From Polyangium sp. y55x31 (GTDB taxonomy: Bacteria > Myxococcota_A > Polyangia > Polyangiales > Polyangiaceae): a stretch of DNA of 64,000 nucleotides. Position 1 is the first letter of the stretch, and each line of letters begins with the position of its first letter. A program made the position numbers and the translations under genes. Of this stretch, positions 8,697 through 17,103 are shown piece by piece. Below the pieces are notes generated by a model. The model did not search any database and was not told the DNA's origin. It saw only the letters and a list, made by a program, of their open reading frames with translations. The DNA is taken from positions 124,001 through 188,000 of the forward strand of contig NZ_JARZHG010000016.1 in assembly GCF_029946505.1 (NCBI RefSeq). Reading direction: 5' to 3'.

Positions 8697-9224
8697 ATGC
8701 TTTTACCGACGCTGCGTTACCAGCTCGACGTGTCGTGGTCGCTTTTGGCCCTTCATCTCGACGGCTTGACCGACGAAATGTGCCTGTGGGAGCCGGCGCC
8801 GGGGGCGTGGACGGTTCGGCCGAGCAGCGGGCGCTGGGTCGCCGATCTCGTCTTGCCCGAGCCGGACCCTCCGCCCACGACCACGATCGGCTGGGTGACC
8901 TGGCACATCGGCTGGTGGTGGACGGGGGCCCATGCGCATACGTTCGGCGCGCGCCGCGGCGAGGCGCTCGACATGATCGAGCACGCGAAGACCGTGGACT
9001 GGCCGGGCAGCGCCGCAGGCGCCGCCGCGTGGCTGACGCGCTTGCGTGATCAATGGACGCAGGCGCTCGAGGGCGTCACCGAGGCTGACCTCGATCAACA
9101 CGTCGCGTGGTTCGACAAACCCCTCGGCCACGTGATTGCCTGGGCAAACATCGAGCTCATGAAGAACGCCGCCGAGATCGGCCAGCTACGGCTCCTGTAC
9201 AAGGCGCGCCACGGCCGCGCCTAG
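8697..9224 (+). CDS. DinB-like four-helix protein
   Basis: The 175-residue protein matches the DinB/YfiT-like pattern: an N-terminal helix typical of the family (LPTLRYQLDVSWSLLALHL), a WHIGWWW segment carrying a potential metal-binding His near residue 75, and a final helix with Glu/Gln. Members are metal-dependent, often thiol-linked enzymes, but this one's substrate is unknown. ATG 8697 matches the usual family start; an upstream ATG at 8658 is in frame but adds atypical sequence. Its 3' end overlaps the converging membrane-protein gene by four bases. Confidence 0.78.
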   Translation: MLLPTLRYQLDVSWSLLALHLDGLTDEMCLWEPAPGAWTVRPSSGRWVADLVLPEPDPPPTTTIGWVTWHIGWWWTGAHAHTFGARRGEALDMIEHAKTVDWPGSAAGAAAWLTRLRDQWTQALEGVTEADLDQHVAWFDKPLGHVIAWANIELMKNAAEIGQLRLLYKARHGRA

Positions 9225-10282
9225 TTGGCAAACCAATCGCTCGGCCGCTGCCGCTGGGTCACGACGATACGCGCTTTCGTCCACTGGCCCGCGGTGGGCG
9301 CGATGGTCCCCGAGCATTCGATGGGTCGGCTCGACGAACGCTCGTACTCGTCCATGAGATAAAGCCAGGCGGAAAACCCGTTTCCGCCCGTCCGCTCGAC
9401 GTTGTGCGCTCCATAGCCCGTGAGGCCGACGTCGACCGTCTGCGCCCGGCTCCCGCGGGAGCAGGCGACGCTGCCGGTCACCTTGAAATTCGAGCCGCTC
9501 GTCGTCCCCTCGTCGACCACGAGCCAGACGTTGTTGAACGCGTACCCGGTGCCGTCCCATGTGAACTGGATCTTGAAAGGTTTGTCCGGATCGACGACAA
9601 CACTCGCGACCTCGGTATCGGGGACGTGCAGCCCGCGGCCCTCCTCCTGATAAAGGAGATACCCGCCGATGCTCAACACGAAGAGGACCAGGGTGAAGCA
9701 GCCGGCGCCGAGGAAGAGGCCGACCCGGTTGATCTTGCCGGACGTGGCAGGCCGGACGCCGGGCAACGGCGGACCTTGCGGGCCGGGCCAGGGTGCGGCT
9801 TGTGGACCGGGGGGCGCAGCGCTGCATTCCGCGGCGGCTGCAGCGAGGAAGGCCTCGGGGCTGATGGCGGGGAGGTCGGCGCCCCGAATGCGCATGATCC
9901 CTCCGCCCGGCGGCTGCCGCCACTCGGCCCAGTAGGCCCGCTGCACGCCGCCCTCGCCCTCGATTCCCCGCTCCGCCACGAAGTAACGAGGCGGCTGGCC
10001 GCCCGCGCGCACGAGGGCGACGTAATGGCATTCGGTGGGCGCCTGCGGAGGCGGCAGGGTGATGAGGAGCGCCTCGACGCCGGGCGCGGGGTACATCGGC
10101 GTGATCACGAGCGACGAGCCGTCGGCGTGATTCTCGGGCCCGAGGCCCTCGCCCGCGGCGGCCCACGCTTGCTGAAGCATCGTGTTGCCCTGCGCCGCCG
10201 CGGCCGCCCACCACGCGGACGGGTCACGCAGCACGGCGCTCATCAAGACCTGATGCGCGAAACGGTAGTGTTGTTGTCTCAC
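9221..10282 (-). CDS. single-span membrane protein of unknown function
   Basis: The 353-residue product is not recognised. GTG 10282 is preferred because GGAGG stands seven bases upstream. The first 170 residues form a soluble cytoplasmic domain containing YVALVRAGGQPPRYFVAERG-like strands, followed by a Pro/Gly-rich stretch. A clear membrane segment lies near 210-232 (LFLGAGCFTLVLFVLSIGGY). The C-terminal 120 residues face the other side of the membrane and are rich in beta-strand pattern with two Cys. The layout suggests a sensor-like or scaffold protein, but no catalytic motif is visible. Confidence 0.7.
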   Translation of the reverse strand: MRQQHYRFAHQVLMSAVLRDPSAWWAAAAAQGNTMLQQAWAAAGEGLGPENHADGSSLVITPMYPAPGVEALLITLPPPQAPTECHYVALVRAGGQPPRYFVAERGIEGEGGVQRAYWAEWRQPPGGGIMRIRGADLPAISPEAFLAAAAAECSAAPPGPQAAPWPGPQGPPLPGVRPATSGKINRVGLFLGAGCFTLVLFVLSIGGYLLYQEEGRGLHVPDTEVASVVVDPDKPFKIQFTWDGTGYAFNNVWLVVDEGTTSGSNFKVTGSVACSRGSRAQTVDVGLTGYGAHNVERTGGNGFSAWLYLMDEYERSSSRPIECSGTIAPTAGQWTKARIVVTQRQRPSDWFAN

Positions 10283-10583
10283 CGCGGACCTCCGCCGACC
10301 CGCACGTCGGCGACTCCGCGTCTCACGGGCGGGTCGTCGCGTCAATGGTTCGAGCAAGCAAACGGTCGGCTCGCGCCGAGCGCCACGAGGCTCGCGGCCA
10401 GCGCCGCGGCCTCCGACGGGAATGTGCTTTCTTCGCGTGGCCTGAAGACCTTTTTCCGGACATCGGGCATCCTCCTCTTCGTAAGGAGGGACGCCGCGGG
10501 ACCGGACAATCCCCCTCGGAAATGCCGTGAGCTTGCTTCGCAGGCGAGCAAGCGGCCGAACCCGCCGCGATCACGAGAGGATC
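10283..10583 (+). other. non-coding gap with two short inverted repeats
   Basis: No convincing gene is seen here between two divergent genes. It contains a hairpin-capable CCTCCT-N7-AGGAGG at 10471-10489 and GCTTGCT-N9-AGCAAGC at 10531-10553. The second ends 30 bases before the methyltransferase start and could be a regulator site or a hairpin in its leader. Neither is followed by a T tract, so terminators are unlikely. Confidence 0.4.
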
Positions 10584-11417
10584 ATGACGACAGAAGAAAA
10601 GGTGACGCTGAGCGAGGAGAAAGAGACCCTCCTCTTGACGGTGTATGGCAAGGCGGAGGAGAGCCGCATGCCCGATTCCCTCCTGCGTGATCGCTTCGCC
10701 GCCGACGCCATCCGCCGGGTGAATTACGATTTCTCGAAGCTGAAGGTCCGTCGGGACGACGCGATCTCCCTGGCGATACGTGCGAACCTCCTGGATGGCT
10801 GGACCCGCGAATTCGTCGCCCGAAACCCCGACGCCACCGTGCTGCATCTTGGCTGCGGCCTCGATAGCCGCGTGTTCCGGGTCGATCCGCCCGCGGGCGT
10901 CCGCTGGTTCGACGTCGACTACCCGGAGGTCATCACGCTGCGCCGTCGCCTCTACCCGGAGCGCCCCGGGTATACGCTCCTCGGCACGTCGCTCACGGAT
11001 CCGCAATGGCTCGACGCGGTGCCGTCGGATCGACCGGCGATGATCGTTGCCGAGGGGGTCCTCCCTTATCTACGCGAGGACGACGTGCCCCGCCTCCTCG
11101 GTCGCCTCACGGCGCATCTGCCGGCGGGGGAAATGGCGTTCGATTGTTACAGCCGCCTCGGCGTGCGGCTCCTCCGGCGTCACCAATCGATCAAAGCCAC
11201 CGGCGCGTCCGTGCACTGGGGCCTCGACGATCTCCACGAGCTCGAAGCACAGGTCCCGAAGCTCGTCTTCGTGGAGGAGGTCACGAGCCACGATCCCGCG
11301 CAGCTCGCCAGGATGTCGAGGGCGGCGCGCCTTTTGACCCGCGTCTTCATGGCAATTCCGGCGCTCAAGAAGGTCGGACGGATGGTGCGATATCGGTTTG
11401 GATCGACGACCCCTTAG
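10584..11417 (+). CDS. class I SAM-dependent O-methyltransferase, LCMT/Tcm-like
   Basis: The 277-residue enzyme resembles the leucine carboxyl methyltransferase / polyketide O-methyltransferase family (PF04072). It has an N-terminal RR-x-x-A-I-S-L-type segment, the SAM motif TVLHLGCGLDSRVFR near residue 85, WFDVDYPEV near 110 (motif II) and IVAEGVLPYL near 155 (motif post I). The substrate is unknown; relatives methylate free carboxyl or hydroxyl groups. ATG 10584 follows AGAGG. The gene converges on the graspetide operon with only three bases between stop codons, which makes it a weak candidate tailoring enzyme; it may equally be unrelated. Confidence 0.82.
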   Translation: MTTEEKVTLSEEKETLLLTVYGKAEESRMPDSLLRDRFAADAIRRVNYDFSKLKVRRDDAISLAIRANLLDGWTREFVARNPDATVLHLGCGLDSRVFRVDPPAGVRWFDVDYPEVITLRRRLYPERPGYTLLGTSLTDPQWLDAVPSDRPAMIVAEGVLPYLREDDVPRLLGRLTAHLPAGEMAFDCYSRLGVRLLRRHQSIKATGASVHWGLDDLHELEAQVPKLVFVEEVTSHDPAQLARMSRAARLLTRVFMAIPALKKVGRMVRYRFGSTTP

Positions 11418-11420
11418 CTT

Positions 11421-12428
11421 TTACACGCCGCAGGCGGAGCCGTCGACGGCGCGGCGCGCCCCCGGGACACCCACGAGCACGTCGACGAGGGCCGCGACCA
11501 TCGGGTGATGCGGCGGATTGGCTTCGAGCCAGAAGAACTCGCCGGCTGGGTTCACCTCGAGCAGCACGTAATCGCCTTCCGGCGTCACGATGAAATCGGC
11601 CGCGCCGTATTGCATGCCCACCGCGTCCTGATAACGGCCGAGCGCGTCCTCGACGTGCTTCGGCAGGTCGTGGTGCTGCCACTGGCCGATCATTTCGAGC
11701 CCCTTGTTCCGCCAGTCCACGTCGGCTCCCTCGAATTGAGGCGAGTCGATCCGGGCGGCGAAGATCTTCGTGCCGAACACCGTCGCGCGCACCTCGAACG
11801 CCTTTTCGATCCGCTCCTGGAAGTACATCGGGCAGAGGCGGAGCTGTTCGAGCCGGTTTACCGTCTCCGGACCGACCTCGGTCGTCATCATCACCTGGAG
11901 CGTGCCATCGTCCTTCACGAAAGACTCGGGGCTCAGCATCTTGACGATGGCCCCCTTCGGGCAGCTCGAAAGGAACACGCGCGCCTTCGCCGGATCGTTT
12001 GTCCCGAGCGTACGGGGCGTTCGAATGCCCGCCTCCCGGAAAATGCGCTGGTGCAGGGGCTTGTGATCGCTCGCGCGGACGCGCCCATAGGCGTCCACCT
12101 TGAATGCGGGGCAGGCGGCGAGCACGCCCTGGAGAAACCGCTCGGACTCCGCGAGGGCCATCCGCTTGTGGCCCGGGTGCATCTTCTCCGGAAAACCCTC
12201 TGCCTTGTGATAACGGCGCCCCCAGATCGCGTCGCCTTTGCCGATCGTGTGGCCGTTGAAGACGAACGACTCGCCGTCCGGCTCCTGGCCAAAGGTGATC
12301 GTCGCCTTCACCGGAAAATCGTTCAGGTGGAAGACGACCGGCTCGGCGCCGCGGCCGCGAATTTCTTCGGCGACGCGCTCGATGAAGGGAGGGGCGTCGT
12401 TCTTGTGCGTGAGAATGAGGACTTTCAT
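11421..12428 (-). CDS. microviridin-type ATP-grasp ligase, second of pair
   Basis: The 335-residue enzyme belongs to the ATP-grasp ligases that form side-chain ester or amide bonds in graspetides (MvdC/MvdD, MdnB/MdnC family). It has the N-terminal start VLILTHKNDAPPFIERVAEEI, a central GAIVKMLSPESF segment near residue 175, a YFQERIEKAFEVRATVFG strand typical of ATP-grasp folds near 225, and the metal-binding VLLEVNPAGEFFWLE near 297. ATG 12428 overlaps the stop of the first ligase (ATGA). Microviridin pathways use one ligase for two ester bonds and one for the amide bond; which this is cannot be assigned from sequence alone. It is the last gene of the operon. Confidence 0.9.
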   Translation of the reverse strand: MKVLILTHKNDAPPFIERVAEEIRGRGAEPVVFHLNDFPVKATITFGQEPDGESFVFNGHTIGKGDAIWGRRYHKAEGFPEKMHPGHKRMALAESERFLQGVLAACPAFKVDAYGRVRASDHKPLHQRIFREAGIRTPRTLGTNDPAKARVFLSSCPKGAIVKMLSPESFVKDDGTLQVMMTTEVGPETVNRLEQLRLCPMYFQERIEKAFEVRATVFGTKIFAARIDSPQFEGADVDWRNKGLEMIGQWQHHDLPKHVEDALGRYQDAVGMQYGAADFIVTPEGDYVLLEVNPAGEFFWLEANPPHHPMVAALVDVLVGVPGARRAVDGSACGV

Positions 12429-13378
12429 GGTTCGTCGTCTTCCCGGAGCAGGGTTTCTGCGAGCGACGCGGCAATCGGGAGCCCGAGCTCGGCTTCGAGC
12501 ATCCCCCACTCGCCCGTGGGGTTCACTTCGAGAAACACCGTCTCGCCGCTCGGCGTCACGATCAAATCGAGGCAACCTTGCCGCAGCCCGAGGCGCCTCA
12601 TGAGCTCGGCGAGTTTTCCCTTGGTCGCCGCGTCGAGCACGTGCGGCGCCCAGGATCCCACCTTGGAAAAGCGCCAATCGGCGCCGGAATCTCTCCCGTC
12701 GAGGGCGCCGGTCCACGCGGCCCCGCCCGCCCAGGCGACGCGCAGCTCCAGGGCCTTCGGGATCTCCTCCTGGAAGATCATCGGCCCTCTTCGTAATGCG
12801 TCGAGCTGCGCGAGGTCCTTGGTACGCAAACGACGCGTCGGAAACGCGCGACCCCCTTGCATTCCGTATTCGAGCGGCGCGTGCAGCTTGCACACGACAC
12901 GCCCATCATGGGCCTCGAAGAGCGCGCGCACCGCCTCTGGATCCGAGGTAAAACGCGTGTCCGGCACGCGGAGCCCGCATTCCCGCGCGAGCTTGAGCTG
13001 GAGCAGCTTGTTCTCCGCGGCGCGGGCCCGAGCGGGCGTATCGATCCATCGACCTTCGAGGAGCGCGAGCGCCCCGAAAAACAGGGCGCCCGCTTCCCGG
13101 TTCACGACTTCCTTGTCCGCCGCCGCCATTCCCTTCGCCTCGATCCGCGGCCACGCGCGCCAGAGCCATATGGCATCCGGCTGCATGCGCTCGCCGTGGA
13201 CCCAGATCGTGCCGGGATCCGCCGCGGCGAGCGAGGCGCCGAACGTCCCGTCGTCGAACAGGCGATCGGTATCGAGTCGATAGGGGAGCGCGCCGCGGCG
13301 GCGGATCTCCTCCGCGACGCGCTCGGTGACGAACGGCTCGTTTGCGTGCGAGAGCAGGAGGACCCTTCGTGTGGCCAT
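12425..13378 (-). CDS. microviridin-type ATP-grasp ligase, first of pair
   Basis: The 317-residue protein is a paralogue of the downstream ligase. It shows RVLLLSHANEPFVTERVAEEI at the N-terminus and LPYRLDTDRLF near residue 31, a motif typical of MvdC/MvdD proteins. GRVVCKLHAPLEYG lies near 160, IFQEEIPKALELRVAW near 200 and the metal-binding TVFLEVNPTGEWGMLE near 283. It starts 34 bases downstream of the precursor gene. Known relatives bind the leader peptide and use ATP to activate an Asp or Glu side chain for attack by Thr/Ser or Lys. A two-ligase set is what a microviridin-type ester plus amide product needs. Confidence 0.9.
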   Translation of the reverse strand: MATRRVLLLSHANEPFVTERVAEEIRRRGALPYRLDTDRLFDDGTFGASLAAADPGTIWVHGERMQPDAIWLWRAWPRIEAKGMAAADKEVVNREAGALFFGALALLEGRWIDTPARARAAENKLLQLKLARECGLRVPDTRFTSDPEAVRALFEAHDGRVVCKLHAPLEYGMQGGRAFPTRRLRTKDLAQLDALRRGPMIFQEEIPKALELRVAWAGGAAWTGALDGRDSGADWRFSKVGSWAPHVLDAATKGKLAELMRRLGLRQGCLDLIVTPSGETVFLEVNPTGEWGMLEAELGLPIAASLAETLLREDDEP

Positions 13379-13412
13379 GATAATCCTCGTGGTCCTCTCC
13401 CTCGCGACGTGA

Positions 13413-13622
13413 TCAGAGCGTGTAGTCGCAGGTCGGCTTGTAGCTGAGGCAATCGTCCGCGTCGGACGGGTATTTCTTGGTGCACTCGCTGTCGAGGCAG
13501 TGGTACGTCGGGGCCGTGCCGCCGCCGCTCGTGTTCAGCTCCGTCGACTGCGTCTGGATGTCGTCGACGAGGAGGTGGGCAAAGAGCGGGGTCATGTTTT
13601 CTTCGTCGTTCGGCAGGGACAT
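13413..13622 (-). CDS. graspetide (microviridin-type) precursor peptide with four-Cys core
   Basis: The 69-residue peptide has a leader segment TPLFAHLLVDD (residues 11-21) resembling the PFFARFL helix that recruits microviridin ligases. A polar linker with GGG (33-35) follows, then a C-terminal core. In the core, residues 48-57 read TKKYPSDADD, an exact match to the microviridin pattern TxKYPSDx(E/D)(E/D): Thr and Ser would form esters and Lys an amide with acidic side chains. Unlike classical microviridins it continues 12 residues past the motif and has Cys at 42, 47, 58 and 65. AAGGAG sits seven bases before ATG 13622. It has its own promoter-like element and lies between exporter and ligases. 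Confidence 0.9.
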   Translation of the reverse strand: MSLPNDEENMTPLFAHLLVDDIQTQSTELNTSGGGTAPTYHCLDSECTKKYPSDADDCLSYKPTCDYTL

Positions 13623-13668
13623 GGGTGTTCTCCTTCGATGTGGTTCCGTCGAATTTCTCGACATCCAG

Positions 13669-13698
13669 CCTTACGCGCCTGCCCGTTCGAATTGGACA
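13669..13698 (-). promoter_or_regulatory. ECF-type promoter element upstream of graspetide precursor
   Basis: Read on the minus strand, TGTCCAAT (13698-13691) is followed after exactly 16 bases by GTAAGG (13674-13669). The second box lies about 47 bases before the precursor ATG. Three other sites in the window have the same boxes and spacing. The pattern looks like a -35/-10 pair for an alternative sigma factor. It would give the precursor extra transcription independent of the exporter gene. Confidence 0.72.
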
Positions 13699-13715
13699 GG
13701 TCGTCGAATCTTTTT

Positions 13716-15497
13716 TCAGCGGTAGCCGGCCGCCTGCAGGCGGAAGAGAGCTGCATAACGACCCTCCGCGCCGAGGAGCGCGTCGTGGCCGCCCCGCTCG
13801 GCGACGCACCCGCCCGCCATCACGAGGATCTCGTCGGCGAGCCGGACCGTGGAGAATCGATGCGAGACGAGGATCGCCATGCGCCCCTCCGTCTCCGACC
13901 GGACCCGCGCGAAGAGCGCCGCCTCCGCCGCGGGATCGATGGCCGCGGTGGGCTCGTCGAAGAGGAGCAGGTCGGCCTTTTCGCGGAGGAACGCCCGCGC
14001 GAGGGCGAGCTTTTGCCATTCGCCGCCGGACAACTCGACGCCGCCGGGGAACCATTTGCCGAGCCGCTGATCGAGGCCCCGCGCGAGTTTTTCGACGACC
14101 GGCGCCGCCTCGCTGCGGGCGAGCGCGCGCGTGATCGCCTCGTCCGGGACCGCGTCTTCCGCGGCGCGCGGGGCCACGTTTTCCCGCACCGGGAGCTGAT
14201 AACGCACGAAGTCCTGGAACACCACGGCGAGGCGCGCGCGGAGGGCCTCTCGATCCCAGGCCGAAAGATCCCGCCCGTCGAGGAGAATGCGCCCCTCGGT
14301 GGGCTCGTATAGCCCCGCGACGAGCTTCAAGATCGTCGACTTGCCGGAGCCATTCTCTCCGACGAGCGCGAGCTTTTTCCCCGGGGCGAGGTAAAAATCG
14401 ACGCCCGCGAGCGCTGGCCGCTTCGCTCCCGGATAGGTGAACCCGACGTTCTCGAAGCGGAGCCCTTGCTCTTCCCGCGTGTCGTGGGCCGGAAGGATCG
14501 GCTTCTTCGCGGGGACCTCCCGATCGAGAAACCCATAGAGGTTTCCGAGGTACTGCTGATCCATGTAGAGCCCTCGCAAGCTGCCGAGCGCCTGCTTCAG
14601 GGCGCCGTCGCCCTGCTTGAACGTGACGAGCGCGAGGCCGAGATCCCCGACGGTGAGCGCTCCTGCGAGGGCCCGGAAGGCGACGAAAACGTAGATCGCA
14701 TAAAACAGAGTGAGGGCCACGAGGTCCGCCCCGAGCCCCACGAGGAGCCGCCTCCGCGCGAGCGCCTGATCCTCCTCGAACACGAGCGAAAACACCCGCC
14801 GCGCGCGTTCGAGGAACGTGTGTCCCGTTCCGAACAGGCGCACCTCCTTTGCATGGTCGTCGCGGGTGAGGATTTGCTCCAGATACGCCTGTTCGCGCGC
14901 CTCGGTGGCGCGCCGGTTCTGGAGGCGGAAGATCGCGGTCGCGAAGCCGGTCTCCGTGAAGAAGCTCGGCAGCGCGGCGACGAGGATCGCGAGCGCGCAG
15001 AACGGCGAGAATCGAAAGAGGAGCGCCGCGGATCCCGCGAGCACCACGAACGCCTGCACCATCGCGAAAAAACCGGTGAGCACCGCCGCCGGCCGGCCGA
15101 CCGCCTCCCGCCGCGCCCGCGTGAGCGCGTCGTAAAAGCCGGCGTCCTCGAAGCAGGCGTAAGGGACCTCGATCGCCTTTTCGAGAATCGCCCGCTGAAG
15201 AAGGAAGCCGAGCGTGAGGCGCATGCGCGTGGTGGCAAGCTGGTTCAGCCCGCCGGCGACGTACGTGAGGAAGAGGAGCGCCGCCTCCGCGAAGATACCG
15301 ACGAGGACCACCTGCCTTTCGCTGCGGGCGACGCCGTCGAGGACGCGGCGTGCATAAAAGGCCATGCCGGTCGGCGCGGCGCCGGCGAGCAGGGCGGCGA
15401 AGACCATGGCCGCGAGGGCAAAAGGGCTCGCGCGCCACGCGAGCGTGACCGTGCGGAAGAGCGACGATCGGAGAGGAGAGGCGGGCGGCGCGGGCAC
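13716..15497 (-). CDS. ABC exporter of the graspetide operon
   Basis: The 593-residue protein fuses a six-helix transmembrane domain (about 1-320) to an ABC ATPase. Walker A GENGSGKST is near residue 382, the signature LSGGEWQK near 490, Walker B LLLFDEPTA near 512 and the H-loop SHR near 544. It lacks the N-terminal C39 peptidase domain of bacteriocin exporters, so leader removal must happen elsewhere. This matches the MdnE/MvdA-type transporters of microviridin clusters. GTG 15497 is chosen because the promoter element at 15529-15558 would put the RNA start near 15522, downstream of the alternative GTG at 15524. GAGG precedes it. It is the first gene of the operon. Confidence 0.88.
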   Translation of the reverse strand: MPAPPASPLRSSLFRTVTLAWRASPFALAAMVFAALLAGAAPTGMAFYARRVLDGVARSERQVVLVGIFAEAALLFLTYVAGGLNQLATTRMRLTLGFLLQRAILEKAIEVPYACFEDAGFYDALTRARREAVGRPAAVLTGFFAMVQAFVVLAGSAALLFRFSPFCALAILVAALPSFFTETGFATAIFRLQNRRATEAREQAYLEQILTRDDHAKEVRLFGTGHTFLERARRVFSLVFEEDQALARRRLLVGLGADLVALTLFYAIYVFVAFRALAGALTVGDLGLALVTFKQGDGALKQALGSLRGLYMDQQYLGNLYGFLDREVPAKKPILPAHDTREEQGLRFENVGFTYPGAKRPALAGVDFYLAPGKKLALVGENGSGKSTILKLVAGLYEPTEGRILLDGRDLSAWDREALRARLAVVFQDFVRYQLPVRENVAPRAAEDAVPDEAITRALARSEAAPVVEKLARGLDQRLGKWFPGGVELSGGEWQKLALARAFLREKADLLLFDEPTAAIDPAAEAALFARVRSETEGRMAILVSHRFSTVRLADEILVMAGGCVAERGGHDALLGAEGRYAALFRLQAAGYR

Positions 15498-15528
15498 GGG
15501 GGAGGACCTCGAAATCGAGAACACGAGC

Positions 15529-15558
15529 CCTTACGCCCGAGGTCGCGCGGATTGGACA
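15529..15558 (-). promoter_or_regulatory. ECF-type promoter element upstream of graspetide exporter
   Basis: On the minus strand, TGTCCAAT (15558-15551) is separated by 16 bases from GTAAGG (15534-15529). The boxes and the spacing are identical to those before the precursor gene. It implies a transcript starting near 15522 with a leader of about 25 bases before GTG 15497. Confidence 0.72.
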
Positions 15559-15649
15559 CGAGATTTCGACACGGGGAGGGCGCGAGGATCCGAGGCGTGG
15601 TCACGACATGGCCACGATGCCCCGAGCGGATCGTGGTAACCTCGGCGAC

Positions 15650-16996
15650 ATGCCTATTCAATCACCTCGTTTCTCTTGGATGGCGGGCGTCGCGCTCGCC
15701 GCTGCGGTGGGCTGCGGCGGGACGGTCAAGGACGTGGATGCCACATCGGCGGGCTCGGGCGGGGCCGGCGGAGGCGGGACCGGCGGGGCCGGCGGAGGCG
15801 GGGCAGGGGGAGGTGGCGGCGGGACGTGCGATGCGCTCGTTCCCCTTGGAGAGCCTTTCGTCGTCGATTGGCCGTCAAACGAATCCGGGCTTTCCCCGAA
15901 GCTCGTGCGATCGGCGCTCGACGCGAAGACCGTCGTGCTCGCGTTCATGGGTGTGCCGGTCGAGGGGCCCGCGGGCATCTTGAACGAGATTCACGTGCGC
16001 CTCCTTCTGGATCCGTGGAGCACGTGGCCGCCGGTCGACGGATCGAATGCAGTGCTCGCCGACGCGCAAGGGACCTTCGCGATATCCGAGGGCGCAGGTA
16101 TCGAGGCCGCGGTCCTCCGCGGCACGAGCGCCGGTCCCGTGCGGTATGATCTCATGACCACGATGGGTATAGGTTTCGGGGGCACCTCGCTCCCGCCCGA
16201 CGCGACGCAGGCAGCTCTTTTGCGCATGCATCCCGGGGGGCACGTCGTCGGATACGGGCGCCCCCACACCGGGGATACGATCGAGCTCCTAGTCGGGCTC
16301 GCCCATGACGACAAGCCGAAGCCCACCCTGGAGGGATTCACGCCCATCGGCTGCACGAAGACCTCCGTGCTGATGGATGCCGTCCATACGGAGAAAGGAA
16401 CACTCGTCGGCTTTGCGAGCAATGACGACCCGGCGAGTGCCAAGGGCTGCACGGGCTCGCTCGGGGCCGCGACACGAGGCGTCGTCGCCCGCGTCACCGA
16501 TGGGAATCCCGTCGGCACCGAGCTCGCCGCGACGACGCCCGACAATCCAGCATGGATCATGGGGCTCGCCATGGCAGGCCGCAGCGACGGCGCGTGGCTG
16601 ACCGTGGGGCGCTCGGGGTGGATCGAGGCGACGGCCACGATCCAGGCGCACTTGCTCGACGCGGCAGGGACCTCCGTGGCGGCGCCATTCACCTTGGCAG
16701 GATCGAGTGACCTCAATCCGGACTCCGTCGGCGCGAGCAGCATGGCCGACGATCTCGTCGCCGCGTGGTCCTACGGTGCGCTGTCCGCCGACCGTATCGA
16801 GGTGAAGCGCGTCAACGCCGCGGGCGCGGTCGTGGCCACGGCGATGATCGAAGCAACCCCCGGGCCCCCCCAGCCGATTGCTGTCCTTGGATCCCCCACG
16901 GGTGACGCCGTGCTCCTCGCGTATTCGGCGATCTCACCGGTGGACCAGACTGCACGAATCCATCTCCAGCGGCTCGGTTGCATCCCCGCGCCCTGA
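15650..16996 (+). CDS. lipoprotein with Gly-rich linker, function unknown
   Basis: The 448-residue product begins with a lipoprotein signal ending in AAAVGCGG, followed by a 35-residue Gly/Ala linker (about 33-65), a layout common in myxobacterial surface proteins. The remainder is repetitive beta-strand sequence with VLAFMGVPVEG-, LVGFASND- and VAAWSYG-type segments, as in beta-propeller or exported repeat proteins. No catalytic motif is seen. ATG 15650 is preferred over an upstream ATG at 15608 because it begins the signal peptide. It is divergent from the graspetide operon and ends in a likely terminator. Confidence 0.75.
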   Translation: MPIQSPRFSWMAGVALAAAVGCGGTVKDVDATSAGSGGAGGGGTGGAGGGGAGGGGGGTCDALVPLGEPFVVDWPSNESGLSPKLVRSALDAKTVVLAFMGVPVEGPAGILNEIHVRLLLDPWSTWPPVDGSNAVLADAQGTFAISEGAGIEAAVLRGTSAGPVRYDLMTTMGIGFGGTSLPPDATQAALLRMHPGGHVVGYGRPHTGDTIELLVGLAHDDKPKPTLEGFTPIGCTKTSVLMDAVHTEKGTLVGFASNDDPASAKGCTGSLGAATRGVVARVTDGNPVGTELAATTPDNPAWIMGLAMAGRSDGAWLTVGRSGWIEATATIQAHLLDAAGTSVAAPFTLAGSSDLNPDSVGASSMADDLVAAWSYGALSADRIEVKRVNAAGAVVATAMIEATPGPPQPIAVLGSPTGDAVLLAYSAISPVDQTARIHLQRLGCIPAP

Positions 16997-17023
16997 GAGC
17001 CGATCCGAGCGGGCGCTTTTTTT
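16988..17023 (+). terminator. probable intrinsic terminator after the lipoprotein gene
   Basis: GCGCCC (16988-16993) can pair with GGGCGC (17011-17016), followed at once by seven T residues. The stem includes the gene's final codons and stop. The 17-base loop is long, so strength is uncertain. Confidence 0.5.
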
Positions 17024-17103
17024 GGTTCCACGTCCTCGCTCGCTGTTGTAGAGATGCCCAAAAAGGCGCGGGTCTCCTCCCGCGTCGCGAGGGGATACCC
17101 GCA

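Noticed and set aside
13716-15497. C39 leader peptidase domain on the graspetide exporter
   Set aside because: The N-terminus goes directly into membrane helices; there is no Cys-His protease motif.
11421-15497. GNAT acetyltransferase (MvdB type) as in cyanobacterial microviridin clusters
   Set aside because: No such gene is present between the exporter and the ligases or next to them.
17025-17053. GTTCCACG-N15-GTAGAG as a fifth ECF-type promoter
   Set aside because: The first box has several mismatches and the spacing is 15, so it is kept only as a possible degenerate copy.
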